NCBI RefSeq assembly: GCF_028745735.1
Contig: NZ_JAQZSM010000003.1
Span: forward strand, 186,001 to 250,000
From: Roseinatronobacter alkalisoli
Lineage (GTDB): Bacteria; Pseudomonadota; Alphaproteobacteria; Rhodobacterales; Rhodobacteraceae
Reading direction: 5' to 3'
Length of the DNA: 64,000 nt
In this document: in pieces, positions 36,305 to 44,562 of the stretch
Layout: each line of letters begins with the position of its first letter
Position numbering within the stretch: the stretch's first letter is position 1
Translations under genes and position numbers: made by a program
Notes under the pieces: generated by a model
The model's input: only the letters and a program-made list of their open reading frames with translations
What the model was told of the DNA's origin: nothing
Databases searched by the model: none

Positions 36305-37926
36305 GTGTGACGACCCAGAATATCGCGTACCGCCTGTACCAGATTCTCGCGGGGCACCTCCACTTGCGCGGGCTGGGATTTCCATTCTTCTACAGTAGCT
36401 TGCTGGGCGATTTTCGCGCCAAGGATTAAGTCCTTGATCTGCACCACACCCTTGGCGGCTTCATCCCCGCCCTGAATGATGGCCACAGGGCTGCCGCGTT
36501 TATCGGCGTATTTCAACTGGTTACCAAAGTTTTTGGGATTGCCCAGATACATTTCCGCGCGAATGCCAGCGGCACGCAACTCCCCCACCATACCCATGTA
36601 ATCGGCCATGCGGTCGCGGTCCATCACGGTCACAACAACCGGCCCCTGCGCAGTGTCCTCCAGCCGCCCCTTGGCGGCAAGGGCTGCCAGCAGCCGGTCC
36701 ACGCCAATGCTGACACCCGTTGCAGGCACCGGCTGGCCGGTGAAGCGCTTGACCAGATCATCATACCGCCCGCCGCCCGCCACGCTGCCGAACTGACGCG
36801 GGCGGCCTTTTTCGTCTTTGATCTCGAAAGTGAGTTCGGCCTCATAGACCGGGCCGGTATAGTAACCCAAGCCACGCACAACTGAGGGGTCGACGATGAT
36901 GCGGTCGGGGCCGTAGCCTTGGGCGTCGAGGAGTGACGCTATTTGTTCGAGTTCATTTATACCCTCGATACCTGTTTCAGAAGTAGACACCAACCGAGAA
37001 AGAAACTTACATATTCTCATGTTCCAAAACGCGAGAGATTGAGCATCTCTTTGAAAATCGCTGAAAAGCGGATCGGAGAGAATTGAAGCTCGAAGCCGCG
37101 TGTTCCACTCTGGACTAAATTTGTCGTATCCCTTTCTTTCAGCCCAAAGCTCAAGTCTAAGCTCCTCATTGGCACAGACAAAATGCATAATAACATCAGC
37201 CTGAGCCTCGCCTAGCCCCGCCCCCTTCGTAAAATCCCCGCTCTCATCCTTGCGCCCTTCGCCCAAAAGCGCGCGCACGCCTTCCTCCCCCAACCGGTCC
37301 AGCTTGTCGATGGCGCGCAGGACGATCCCGCGCTCGGCCTCAAACTTCGACGGGTCGGCGGGATCGAGTATCCCCGCAACCTCCATCACCCCATTCAGCA
37401 CCTTGCGGTTGTTCACGCGGATCACATAATCCCCGCGCTCTATCCCCACCGCCTCCAAAGCGTCCGACAGCATCGCGCAAATCTCGGCATCTGCGGCCAC
37501 CGACGCCGCACCCACCGTATCCGCATCGCATTGATAAAACTGCCGGAACCGCCCCGGACCGGGCTTTTCATTGCGCCAGACCGGCCCCATCGCATAACGG
37601 CGGTAAGGCGTCGGCAGATCATTGCGGTATTGCGCCGCCACGCGCGCCAAGGGCGCTGTCAGGTCATAGCGCAGCGCCAGCCAGTCGGCATCTTCTTCCC
37701 ACGCGAACACGCCTTCATTGGGGCGGTCCACATCGGGCAGGAACTTGCCCAAAGCCTCAACCGTTTCCACCGCCGATGTTTCCAGCGCGTCAAACCCGTA
37801 GCGGTGATACACCGCCGCGATCTGGTCCAGCATCGCCTTGCGCGCGGTCACTTCGGTGCCGAAATAGTCGCGGAACCCTTTGGGGGTTTCGGCTTTCGGG
37901 CGTCTGGGGCCTTTGGTTTTTGCCAT
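36301..37926 (-). CDS. hisS: Histidyl-tRNA synthetase with a low-GC internal segment
   Basis: A 541-residue class II synthetase charging tRNA-His. Motif 1 lies at the N-terminus ([28 protein letters not shown]); motif 2 is [25 protein letters not shown]; His A motifs are [13 protein letters not shown] and the C-terminal [16 protein letters not shown] (motif 3 region). An anticodon-binding domain ends the chain. Residues ~241-330, the insertion domain between motif 2 and the HisA segment, are encoded by markedly AT-richer DNA (36930-37205) and the region seems several tens of residues longer than in relatives I remember. The reading frame is intact. First gene of hisS-hisZ-hisG. Confidence 0.95.
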   Translation of the reverse strand: MAKTKGPRRPKAETPKGFRDYFGTEVTARKAMLDQIAAVYHRYGFDALETSAVETVEALGKFLPDVDRPNEGVFAWEEDADWLALRYDLTAPLARVAAQYRNDLPTPYRRYAMGPVWRNEKPGPGRFRQFYQCDADTVGAASVAADAEICAMLSDALEAVGIERGDYVIRVNNRKVLNGVMEVAGILDPADPSKFEAERGIVLRAIDKLDRLGEEGVRALLGEGRKDESGDFTKGAGLGEAQADVIMHFVCANEELRLELWAERKGYDKFSPEWNTRLRASILSDPLFSDFQRDAQSLAFWNMRICKFLSRLVSTSETGIEGINELEQIASLLDAQGYGPDRIIVDPSVVRGLGYYTGPVYEAELTFEIKDEKGRPRQFGSVAGGGRYDDLVKRFTGQPVPATGVSIGVDRLLAALAAKGRLEDTAQGPVVVTVMDRDRMADYMGMVGELRAAGIRAEMYLGNPKNFGNQLKYADKRGSPVAIIQGGDEAAKGVVQIKDLILGAKIAQQATVEEWKSQPAQVEVPRENLVQAVRDILGRHT

Positions 37927-38176
37927 GATCGGACACTCCTGTCAGGGTCGGTCTGGCCTTAGCCCAAGGGGCGGCAAGGGGCAAGAGCACGCGCATAAGA
38001 GCGGCTTGGCGTGGCGCGCGGCAACATGAAAATGCCACCAGATATTGCGGCACGAAACCGCCGCACCCCCATATTACGCTTATCCACAGACCATGCACAG
38101 GCTTATACAATTTGCGCAGCGGGCCCGAATCCTGCTATTATCCGCGTCAACGAGCATGACATTGGCGGTAACAGGC

Positions 38177-39661
38177 ATGAACGAGATCACAACGATCCGG
38201 GCGGGGGACGCGGCGACCCCCGACACAATGCCCCATAATATCGAAGCGGAACAACAGCTTCTGGGGGCGATTCTGGTCAATAACGATGTGTATGACCGCA
38301 TTTCAACGCTGGTGAAACCGGCGCATTTTTTTGATCCTGTGCATCAGCGCATATTCGAAATCGCGGCAGCGCGCATTCTGAAAAACGCGCTGGCCAGCCC
38401 GGTGACGATCAAGGCCTTCATGGAAGATGATGAAGGGCTGAAAGAACTGGGCGGTCCGGCCTATCTGGCGCGGCTGGCGGCAGCGGCGATTTCGGCCTAT
38501 GCGGCGCGCGATTACGCGCAGATGATTTATGAACTGGCCGTGCGGCGCGACCTGATCCGCCTGGGGCAGGATATTTCAGCACGTGCGGGCCAGATGGATG
38601 TCGCATCGGAACCAAAAGAACAGATCATCGAGGCCGAACAACGGCTTTACAAGCTGGCCGAACAGGGGGTGGCGGAACGCGGTTTTCAAAGCTTTCTCAA
38701 GGCAGTAACGGAAGCTGTTAATATTGCCAACGCCGCCTATCAGCGCGATGGCGGCCTTGCGGGTATTTCCACCGGGCTGATTGATCTGGACAAGAAACTG
38801 GGCGGGCTGCACCCGTCGGACCTGATCATCCTTGCCGGGCGTCCGTCGATGGGGAAAACCTCTCTTGCGACGAATATCGCCTTCAACATCGCCAAAGCCT
38901 ATAAGCGCGGGCAAAAGCCTGACGGGTCCGAAGGCGCGGTTCAAGGCGGTGTTGTCGGGTTCTACAGCCTGGAGATGAGTGCCGAGCAACTGGCCGCGCG
39001 TATCCTGTCGGAAGCATCCGAAGTGCCCAGCGAACAGATTCGCCGTGGCGACATGACCGAAGAAGAATTCCGCCGCTTTGTCGAAGCCGCCAAATCGCTG
39101 GAAGCCTGCCCGCTTTATATCGACGACACGCCCGCCCTGCCGATTGCACAGGTGGCCGCGCGCGCACGGCGCCTGAAACGCACGCATGGGCTGGATGTGC
39201 TGATGGTGGATTACCTGCAACTGCTGCGCGGCACGTCCAAGGAAAGCCGCGTGCAGGAGGTGTCGGAAATCACCCAAGGGCTGAAAGCCATCGCCAAGGA
39301 ACTGAACATCCCGGTGATTGCGCTGTCGCAGCTGTCGCGTCAGGTGGAAAGCCGCGAAGACAAGCGCCCACAATTGTCGGATCTGCGCGAATCGGGGTCC
39401 ATTGAGCAGGATGCCGATGTGGTGATGTTCGTCTATCGGGATGAATATTACCGCGAACGCGAAAAACCGTCAGACCATGATCTGGAAGCCATGGCCAAAT
39501 GGCAGGAAATCATGGAAACGGTGCATGGCAAGGCCGAAGTCGTCATCGGCAAGCAACGCCATGGTCCCATTGGTACCGTTGAATTGTCGTTCGAAGGGCG
39601 CTTCACCCGTTTCGGCAATCTGATCAAGCCATGGCAACAGGGTGGCAGTGACGGGTTCTGA
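38177..39661 (+). CDS. dnaB: Replicative DNA helicase
   Basis: A 494-residue hexameric helicase that unwinds DNA ahead of the replication fork. The N-terminal DnaB domain (PHNIEAEQQLLGAILVNNDVY) is followed by the RecA-like motor: Walker A AGRPSMGKTSLA, H1a FYSLEMSAEQLAARIL, Walker B VLMVDYLQLL, H3 IPVIALSQLSRQVESR, and the arginine-finger region near GKQRHGPIGTVEL. The start at 38177 (MNEITTIRAG) gives the usual N-terminus; the longer in-frame reading from 38045 is not conserved in character. The end overlaps the fosA-like gene by 20 bases. Confidence 0.96.
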   Translation: MNEITTIRAGDAATPDTMPHNIEAEQQLLGAILVNNDVYDRISTLVKPAHFFDPVHQRIFEIAAARILKNALASPVTIKAFMEDDEGLKELGGPAYLARLAAAAISAYAARDYAQMIYELAVRRDLIRLGQDISARAGQMDVASEPKEQIIEAEQRLYKLAEQGVAERGFQSFLKAVTEAVNIANAAYQRDGGLAGISTGLIDLDKKLGGLHPSDLIILAGRPSMGKTSLATNIAFNIAKAYKRGQKPDGSEGAVQGGVVGFYSLEMSAEQLAARILSEASEVPSEQIRRGDMTEEEFRRFVEAAKSLEACPLYIDDTPALPIAQVAARARRLKRTHGLDVLMVDYLQLLRGTSKESRVQEVSEITQGLKAIAKELNIPVIALSQLSRQVESREDKRPQLSDLRESGSIEQDADVVMFVYRDEYYREREKPSDHDLEAMAKWQEIMETVHGKAEVVIGKQRHGPIGTVELSFEGRFTRFGNLIKPWQQGGSDGF

Positions 39662-40070
39662 CACGGTACCTGCGCGCGTCACGGGGATTAACCATGTGAC
39701 GCTTGTGGTGGCTGATCTGCCGCGTTCGGTGTGGTTTTACCGCGATATTCTGGGCTGGAACCTGCGTGCGCAATGGGCACGCGGGGCGTATCTGGATGCA
39801 GGTGGGTTATGGTTTTGTCTGGAACTTGGTCAACCGGACAATCGCGCGGATGACACGCATCTTGCGTTTTCCTGTGCGCCTGAACAGTTTGCCGCATTAT
39901 CGCAGCGGATCGCGGCCCATGCCCCCAAATGGAAGGAAAACCGGTCAGAGGGGGAATCGCTTTATTTTCTGGACCCTGACGGACATAAGCTGGAACTTCA
40001 TGCTGGTGACATGGCATCACGGCTTGCGTATTACCGGGTCAATCCACCAGACGGGTTCCGCGAATTCTGA
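39642..40070 (+). CDS. fosA: FosA-type fosfomycin resistance thiol transferase (VOC fold)
   Basis: A 142-residue glyoxalase/VOC-fold protein with the FosA pattern. FosA opens the fosfomycin epoxide with glutathione using Mn2+ and K+. Metal ligands match in place: His18 (GINHVTL), His73 (DDTHLAF) and Glu118 (HKLELH). Fosfomycin/K+ residues also match: Thr20, Lys98 (KWKENRSEG), Ser102, Ser106, Tyr108 and Arg127 (MASRL). The start is a GTG within the dnaB end (20-base overlap); the ribosome-binding site is inside dnaB. Base composition is like the host, so it is a resident gene, not a recent acquisition. Activity on fosfomycin is inferred from the conserved residues. Confidence 0.85.
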   Translation: MAVTGSDTVPARVTGINHVTLVVADLPRSVWFYRDILGWNLRAQWARGAYLDAGGLWFCLELGQPDNRADDTHLAFSCAPEQFAALSQRIAAHAPKWKENRSEGESLYFLDPDGHKLELHAGDMASRLAYYRVNPPDGFREF

Positions 40071-40183
40071 ACCCTGCGGGCAACTGCCCCGCAATCATCA
40101 CAGCCCTGCCCAAGTCATGCCTGATTTGGCGCGCATTCCTTAACCATAGGTTAATTCGGTATGTAAAGAAGGAGGGCTGCCAC

Positions 40184-40336
40184 ATGCAGGCCACAGTACA
40201 ACCTCGCTGGATCAGCGCAGTTATCGCAGAAGCAGCAGAAGCGACACAGCAAGCACCACTTCCCTGGACCCGCAGCGCCAAACGCGCCCGACGCAATGCG
40301 CAGGATGAAATTTTCATGATTGCCGGCGCGGCCTGA
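40184..40336 (+). CDS. Small protein, 50 residues, unknown
   Basis: Starts at ATG 40184, only ten or so bases after a strong AGGAGG site. The translated chain begins MQATVQPRWISAVIAEAAEA and ends with a basic stretch followed by EIFMIAGAA. There is no membrane segment; the middle (PWTRSAKRARRNA) is very basic. It ends about 160 bases before the strong terminator at 40496-40523. Codon use fits the host, and I recall similar short proteins in Rhodobacteraceae, but cannot verify that here. Function unknown. Confidence 0.65.
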   Translation: MQATVQPRWISAVIAEAAEATQQAPLPWTRSAKRARRNAQDEIFMIAGAA

Positions 40337-40495
40337 TACAGGCCGGATCAGCCCCCACAATGCAATGCTGTCCTTGCGAAGGGGCAGTGACGACTGGATT
40401 CGGAAACATATTGCGCGGGCAATACGCCAATACAGAATTTTAATGAGTATGGCTTAGTATCAAATACGTTAACGAGTGAATTCATTAACTTGTAG

Positions 40496-40523
40496 AAAGG
40501 GCGCTCGGTCAGAGCGCCCTTTT
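40496..40523. terminator. Bidirectional intrinsic terminator
   Basis: AAA-GGGCGCTC (40499-40506), a 5-base loop, GAGCGCCC-TTTT (40512-40523): an eight-pair GC stem flanked by A-run and T-run, so it can end transcripts from both sides: the small gene at 40184 from the left and the Hsp20 gene from the right. Confidence 0.88.
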
Positions 40524-40535
40524 GCAGTATCAGTT

Positions 40536-40997
40536 TCAGGCAGCAGCGTCTTCGCGCATGATCTGGCGCGGGGCTGCACCCTGAATTTCGATCTGGCGGG
40601 GTTTCAGGGCTTCAGGCAGTTCGCGCACCAGTTCGATATGCAGCATGCCATCCTGATGCACGGCACCGGTCACACGCACATGATCTGCAAGGTGGAAGCG
40701 GCGTTCAAATGCGCGGGTGGCAATACCGCGGTGCAGGAACTGGCGGTCCGCTTCGCTGTCCTGACTGCGCCCTGCAATCAGAAGCGCGTTTTCCTTGACC
40801 TCAACGCTCAGGTCATCGGCGCTGAACCCGGCCACTGCAATGGAAATGCGGTATGCATTTTCCTGCACACGCTCAATATTATAGGGGGGATAACTCGGAC
40901 CTTGCAGGTCACTGGACATGACACGGTCCAGTAGATCGGCCATATGGTCAAAACCGATGCTGGCACGGTAAAGTGGGGTTGGATCAAAACGACGCAT
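40536..40997 (-). CDS. Small heat-shock protein (Hsp20/alpha-crystallin family)
   Basis: A 153-residue ATP-independent holdase that keeps unfolded proteins soluble. The alpha-crystallin domain runs from about residue 38 to 130 (YNIERVQENAYRISIAVAGF, ENALLIAGRSQ, FERRFHLADHVRVTGAVHQDGMLHIEL). It has the IbpA/HspA class A look with a conserved YPPYNIE start of the domain and an IEI tail motif. Start: of two in-frame ATGs, 40997 is preferred because AAGGAGG ends 6 bases before it, whereas it abuts the ATG at 41003. Expected to be a target of the RpoH factor encoded at 17404; no promoter could be read confidently. Confidence 0.92.
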   Translation of the reverse strand: MRRFDPTPLYRASIGFDHMADLLDRVMSSDLQGPSYPPYNIERVQENAYRISIAVAGFSADDLSVEVKENALLIAGRSQDSEADRQFLHRGIATRAFERRFHLADHVRVTGAVHQDGMLHIELVRELPEALKPRQIEIQGAAPRQIMREDAAA

Positions 40998-41148
40998 AGG
41001 CATCCTCCTTCAGTGAAGCGATGATATGTTACGCGCCCTCCACACTTGGACAGGCGCTTCTCAGTTGTGCCACAGGTCCGTCATGGCCCCTGCGACACGG
41101 CTGATCTGGGAAACTGAAGCGGGTTTTCAAGCCCCCGGAAACGTAATT

Positions 41149-41985
41149 TCAGGGCCGCAGGAAACGCGCGCCGCCCCCCGCGCTCATCTGGCGGGGGCCA
41201 GTGTCATTGCCCATGGGCGCGCGGATAAACCGCCTGTCGCCATCTGCAAGGGCTGCGCGCAGCACGTCCAGCCGCGCCCCCAGCGTAACCCCGAAGGACA
41301 CTTCAACTTCGCGCCCGCCGACAGTTGCATCGCCCTTGGCCGACACCACCGAAACGATGCGCGCCTGCCCGTTGGATATGGTAAACACCGGCGCACCTGA
41401 TGACCCGAAATCAACCGAACAGGACATGACCAGAATGCCGTCGGTTTCTTCGCCCAGCACATCGCAGGCTTCCTGCAAGGCCGGGGTTTCACTGCGATCA
41501 CGCCCATAGGACACAACCCCGATCCGTTCGCCCGCGCGCGGATGCGCATGCACCGCAAAGGCCGCGACCCCGAAGCCGCGCATCGGGTGGGTCAGTTCCA
41601 GAAGCGCCAGATCATGCGCGATATTCTGCGCCGAAACACCGCCAGCGCGGTCATAGCCGGGGTGAATGGCACTGCGCAGCACGCGCCCTTCGGCAACCGC
41701 CCGCCCATTGCGGAACCCTGCGCGAAACGTGATATCCTGATCGCGGAAACGGGTGCCGGTCTGACGGTCATACAGGCAATGCGCGGCGGTCAGAACATGG
41801 GTTTCGCTGATCAACGCTCCAGTGCAAAACCCCGTCTGGCCGAAATCGACACGGCCGACCCCTTCCCAGCCATGGATCTGCATACCGCTACCCAGTATTT
41901 TCAGCCCGCTGTCACTGGTTTGCGCCAGTACGGGGGGGCTGGCACCAAGTGTCAGGATCGCTATCAGCGCGGCCAGAAATCGCAT
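41149..41985 (-). CDS. Secreted trypsin-like serine protease
   Basis: A 278-residue exported S1-family protease. The signal peptide (MRFLAALIAILTLGASPPVLA) is followed by the catalytic triad in order: His in HVLTAAHCLYD, Asp in NIAHDLALLELTHP, Ser in VDFGSSGAPVFT. The GSSGAP form replaces the classical GDSGGP, as in V8/glutamyl-endopeptidase-like bacterial proteins. Two Cys near TGFCTGALI and AAHC could pair. It is expected in the periplasm or outside. Lies between Hsp20 and the glycolate oxidase genes; a connection to either is not evident. Confidence 0.87.
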   Translation of the reverse strand: MRFLAALIAILTLGASPPVLAQTSDSGLKILGSGMQIHGWEGVGRVDFGQTGFCTGALISETHVLTAAHCLYDRQTGTRFRDQDITFRAGFRNGRAVAEGRVLRSAIHPGYDRAGGVSAQNIAHDLALLELTHPMRGFGVAAFAVHAHPRAGERIGVVSYGRDRSETPALQEACDVLGEETDGILVMSCSVDFGSSGAPVFTISNGQARIVSVVSAKGDATVGGREVEVSFGVTLGARLDVLRAALADGDRRFIRAPMGNDTGPRQMSAGGGARFLRP

Positions 41986-42059
41986 CTGTCTGCCTTCGGT
42001 TCAGGGGCTTTCGTGGAAGATATCGCATGCCATGATGGCCAGAAAATGGCAATCCGTCC

Positions 42060-43349
42060 CTATGACCGCGTGAAGGCGCGCGGCCTTGGTCCGCCGGTTG
42101 CCCAGTCCAGCAATTCCACCGTGTGGACCACAGGCACATCCGTGCCAGACCCGATCTGCATCATACAACCGATATTTCCCGCAGCAATCACATCGGGCGC
42201 GCGCGCTTCCAGAGTGGCCACCTTGCGCGATTTCAACTCCTTAGAGATTTCGGGCTGCATCAGGTTATAGGTGCCCGCCGACCCGCAGCACAAATGGCTG
42301 TCGCGCGGTTCCACCACATCAAACCCCGCACGTTTCAGCAAATCCTTGGGGAAGCTCGTGATTTTCTGGCCATGCTGCAACGAACAGGCCGCGTGATAGG
42401 CCACTTTCATGCCGCGCCTTTCAACCTTGGGCAGGTCCAGTTTCATCAGCACTTCGGACACATCCATGGCAATTCCGGCCACGGCGCGCGCCTTGTCGGC
42501 CAATGGGTCATTGCGGAACATATGCCCGTAATCCTTGACCGTGGAGCCGCAGCCGCTGGTATTGATGACAATCGCATCCAGCCCCGCGCCCTGCAGTTCC
42601 GCGTGCCATGCATGGATGTTTTTCGCAGCCGTCGCGTGGCTTTCCTGCGTCTTGCCCATATGGTGGGTCAGCGCGCCACAGCACCCCTGCCCTTGCGCAA
42701 TCACCACTTCCGCGCCCAGGCGACGCAGCAGGCGGATGGTGGCGTCATTGATATCGGTGTTCAATGCGCGCTGCGCGCAGCCGGTCATCAGTGCGACGCG
42801 CATCTTTTTCGGCCCTTGCGCGGCAAATACCTGCGGGTCATCATTGCGGCTGACAGGCGGGATATGTTTCGGTGCCATCTCCAGCATTGCGCGCAGGCGT
42901 GCATCAGGCATCAGCCGCGCAAATGGCCTGCCCAGTTTCGCGCCCAGCAGCGCCAGCCGGAACCGCGTGGGATAAGGCAATACTCGCGCCAATACCCAGC
43001 GCAGCATGCGGTCCGACAAGGGGCGCTTATAAGTCGCCTCAATATGCTCGCGGGCATGATCAACCAGATGCATGTAATGCACCCCCGAAGGACAGGTGGT
43101 CATGCAGGCAAGGCACGACAGGCAGCGGTCAATATGTCTGACAGTCTTTTCATCCGCTGGCCGACCCTTTTCCAGCATGTCCTTGATCAGGTAAATCCGC
43201 CCGCGCGGGCTGTCCAGTTCATCACCCAGAACCGCATAGGTGGGGCAAGTCGCAGTGCAGAACCCGCAATGCACGCAGGCGCGTAACACGTCGTTCGACC
43301 GCGCGATTGCAGGGTCTTGCAACTGTTCCGGTGTGAAATGCGTCTGCAT
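42060..43349 (-). CDS. glcF: Glycolate oxidase iron-sulfur subunit
   Basis: A 429-residue electron-transfer subunit. Two 4Fe-4S motifs are in the N-terminal part (CVHCGFCTATCPTY and CLSCLACMTTCPSG), followed by two cysteine-rich CCG-type domains (GQGCCGALTHH; DSHLCCGSAGTYN). It carries electrons from the flavin subunits GlcD/GlcE to the membrane chain. The start at 43349 has an upstream GAGGAG-like site, ten bases after the glcE stop. Third gene of glcD-glcE-glcF. Confidence 0.93.
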   Translation of the reverse strand: MQTHFTPEQLQDPAIARSNDVLRACVHCGFCTATCPTYAVLGDELDSPRGRIYLIKDMLEKGRPADEKTVRHIDRCLSCLACMTTCPSGVHYMHLVDHAREHIEATYKRPLSDRMLRWVLARVLPYPTRFRLALLGAKLGRPFARLMPDARLRAMLEMAPKHIPPVSRNDDPQVFAAQGPKKMRVALMTGCAQRALNTDINDATIRLLRRLGAEVVIAQGQGCCGALTHHMGKTQESHATAAKNIHAWHAELQGAGLDAIVINTSGCGSTVKDYGHMFRNDPLADKARAVAGIAMDVSEVLMKLDLPKVERRGMKVAYHAACSLQHGQKITSFPKDLLKRAGFDVVEPRDSHLCCGSAGTYNLMQPEISKELKSRKVATLEARAPDVIAAGNIGCMMQIGSGTDVPVVHTVELLDWATGGPRPRAFTRS

Positions 43350-43359
43350 GCTACTCTCC

Positions 43360-44460
43360 TCAGCCCATCAATCCGGGGTTCAGCACCCCTCGCGGGTCAA
43401 ATTTCTTGCGCAACCCTTGCGCGATTTTTGCCAGCGGTGCGGGTTCCGGGGGAAATACCGCCATGCTGGCGCGCATGGCACGCGACGCGCGCACCAATGT
43501 CGCATGGCCCTGAAACACGCCAAGACGCGCGCGCAGGTCCACACCTTCAGGCACCAGCATCCACAGAAGTCCGCCGCCCCAATCCATGACCACCGGGCAG
43601 TCCGCCCGCGCCACCAGATCCGCAGCATCCGATGGCCTGAGTGACACACGCCACACATCGCCCGTCTGCCCGGCAAACTCCCGCACATCGCGGATGGTCT
43701 GCCACTGCGTGGCACTGGCGGGTGCATCCAGTAAATCCCAGTCACCGCCAAGTTCATCCCGCAACCGCGCACAACGATAGGCAACCTGACGCGCGAACCC
43801 TTCGATACGCAGATACACATGCCCGTCCAGCGCGCGCGCGGCCCCCGACACTTCATAGGGGGTGCCAAGCGCTGCGGACATCACCGCTTGTGCCGCCTGC
43901 ACGGACATGGGCGGGCTGAGCAATGTGGCCACTGTCTCGGGCACCGGCAGCAGCTTGAAGGAACATTCGCTCAGTACCCCCAGCGTGCCCCAACTGCCTG
44001 CCATCAGCTTGACCAGATCATAGCCGGTGACATTCTTCATCACCCGCCCGCCATTACTGACGACCGCGCCGGTCCCGTCAACAAAACGCACCCCGATCAG
44101 GCTGTCACGACACGCACCTGCCTGCACACGTCGCGGGCCGGATGCATTGGCCGCCACCATGCCGCCCACACGCGGCACACCTTCAGTGCCCAGCAGCGCG
44201 CGCATGTCCATCGGCTCAAAGGCCAGTCGCTGCCCCTCGGTGTCAAGCGCTGCCTGCACCTCTGCCAGCGGGGTTCCCGCCCGCGCCACCAATGTCAGTG
44301 CGCCCGGCTCATACAGCGTGATACCGGACAGCCCGGCCGTGGACAGTGCCGCGCCCGTCACAGGCTTGCCCATATCGCGCGTGCCCCCCCCCATGATCCG
44401 CAAAGGGGTGGTGGCGCCGCGCACCATTTCGGACAACTCTTCCTCAGTCGTGGGGCGCAT
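43360..44460 (-). CDS. glcE: Glycolate oxidase FAD-binding subunit
   Basis: A 366-residue FAD-binding (PCMH-type) subunit, shorter than GlcD. It contains MRPTTEEELSEMVRGA, GGGTRDMGKP, GMVAANASGPRRVQAGACRD, GRVMKNVTGYDLVKLM and the C-terminal DPRGVLNPGLMG. It partners GlcD and GlcF in the membrane-associated oxidation of glycolate to glyoxylate. The gap to glcD is about 100 bases and to glcF 10 bases, so it sits in the same operon. Confidence 0.93.
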   Translation of the reverse strand: MRPTTEEELSEMVRGATTPLRIMGGGTRDMGKPVTGAALSTAGLSGITLYEPGALTLVARAGTPLAEVQAALDTEGQRLAFEPMDMRALLGTEGVPRVGGMVAANASGPRRVQAGACRDSLIGVRFVDGTGAVVSNGGRVMKNVTGYDLVKLMAGSWGTLGVLSECSFKLLPVPETVATLLSPPMSVQAAQAVMSAALGTPYEVSGAARALDGHVYLRIEGFARQVAYRCARLRDELGGDWDLLDAPASATQWQTIRDVREFAGQTGDVWRVSLRPSDAADLVARADCPVVMDWGGGLLWMLVPEGVDLRARLGVFQGHATLVRASRAMRASMAVFPPEPAPLAKIAQGLRKKFDPRGVLNPGLMG

Positions 44461-44562
44461 GCTCCGGCCTCCATATTCTGCCTGTTACGGACTTCATCCT
44501 GCCAAAAATACGCTGGGTGCGGTTTGGGCCACAGGCCCGGTCGGGGGAGGAACACACCACCC

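Noticed and set aside
36930-37205. Possible frameshift or broken hisS
   Set aside because: The frame stays open through the low-GC segment and both flanks keep synthetase motifs, so it is an in-frame mosaic or insertion, not a pseudogene.
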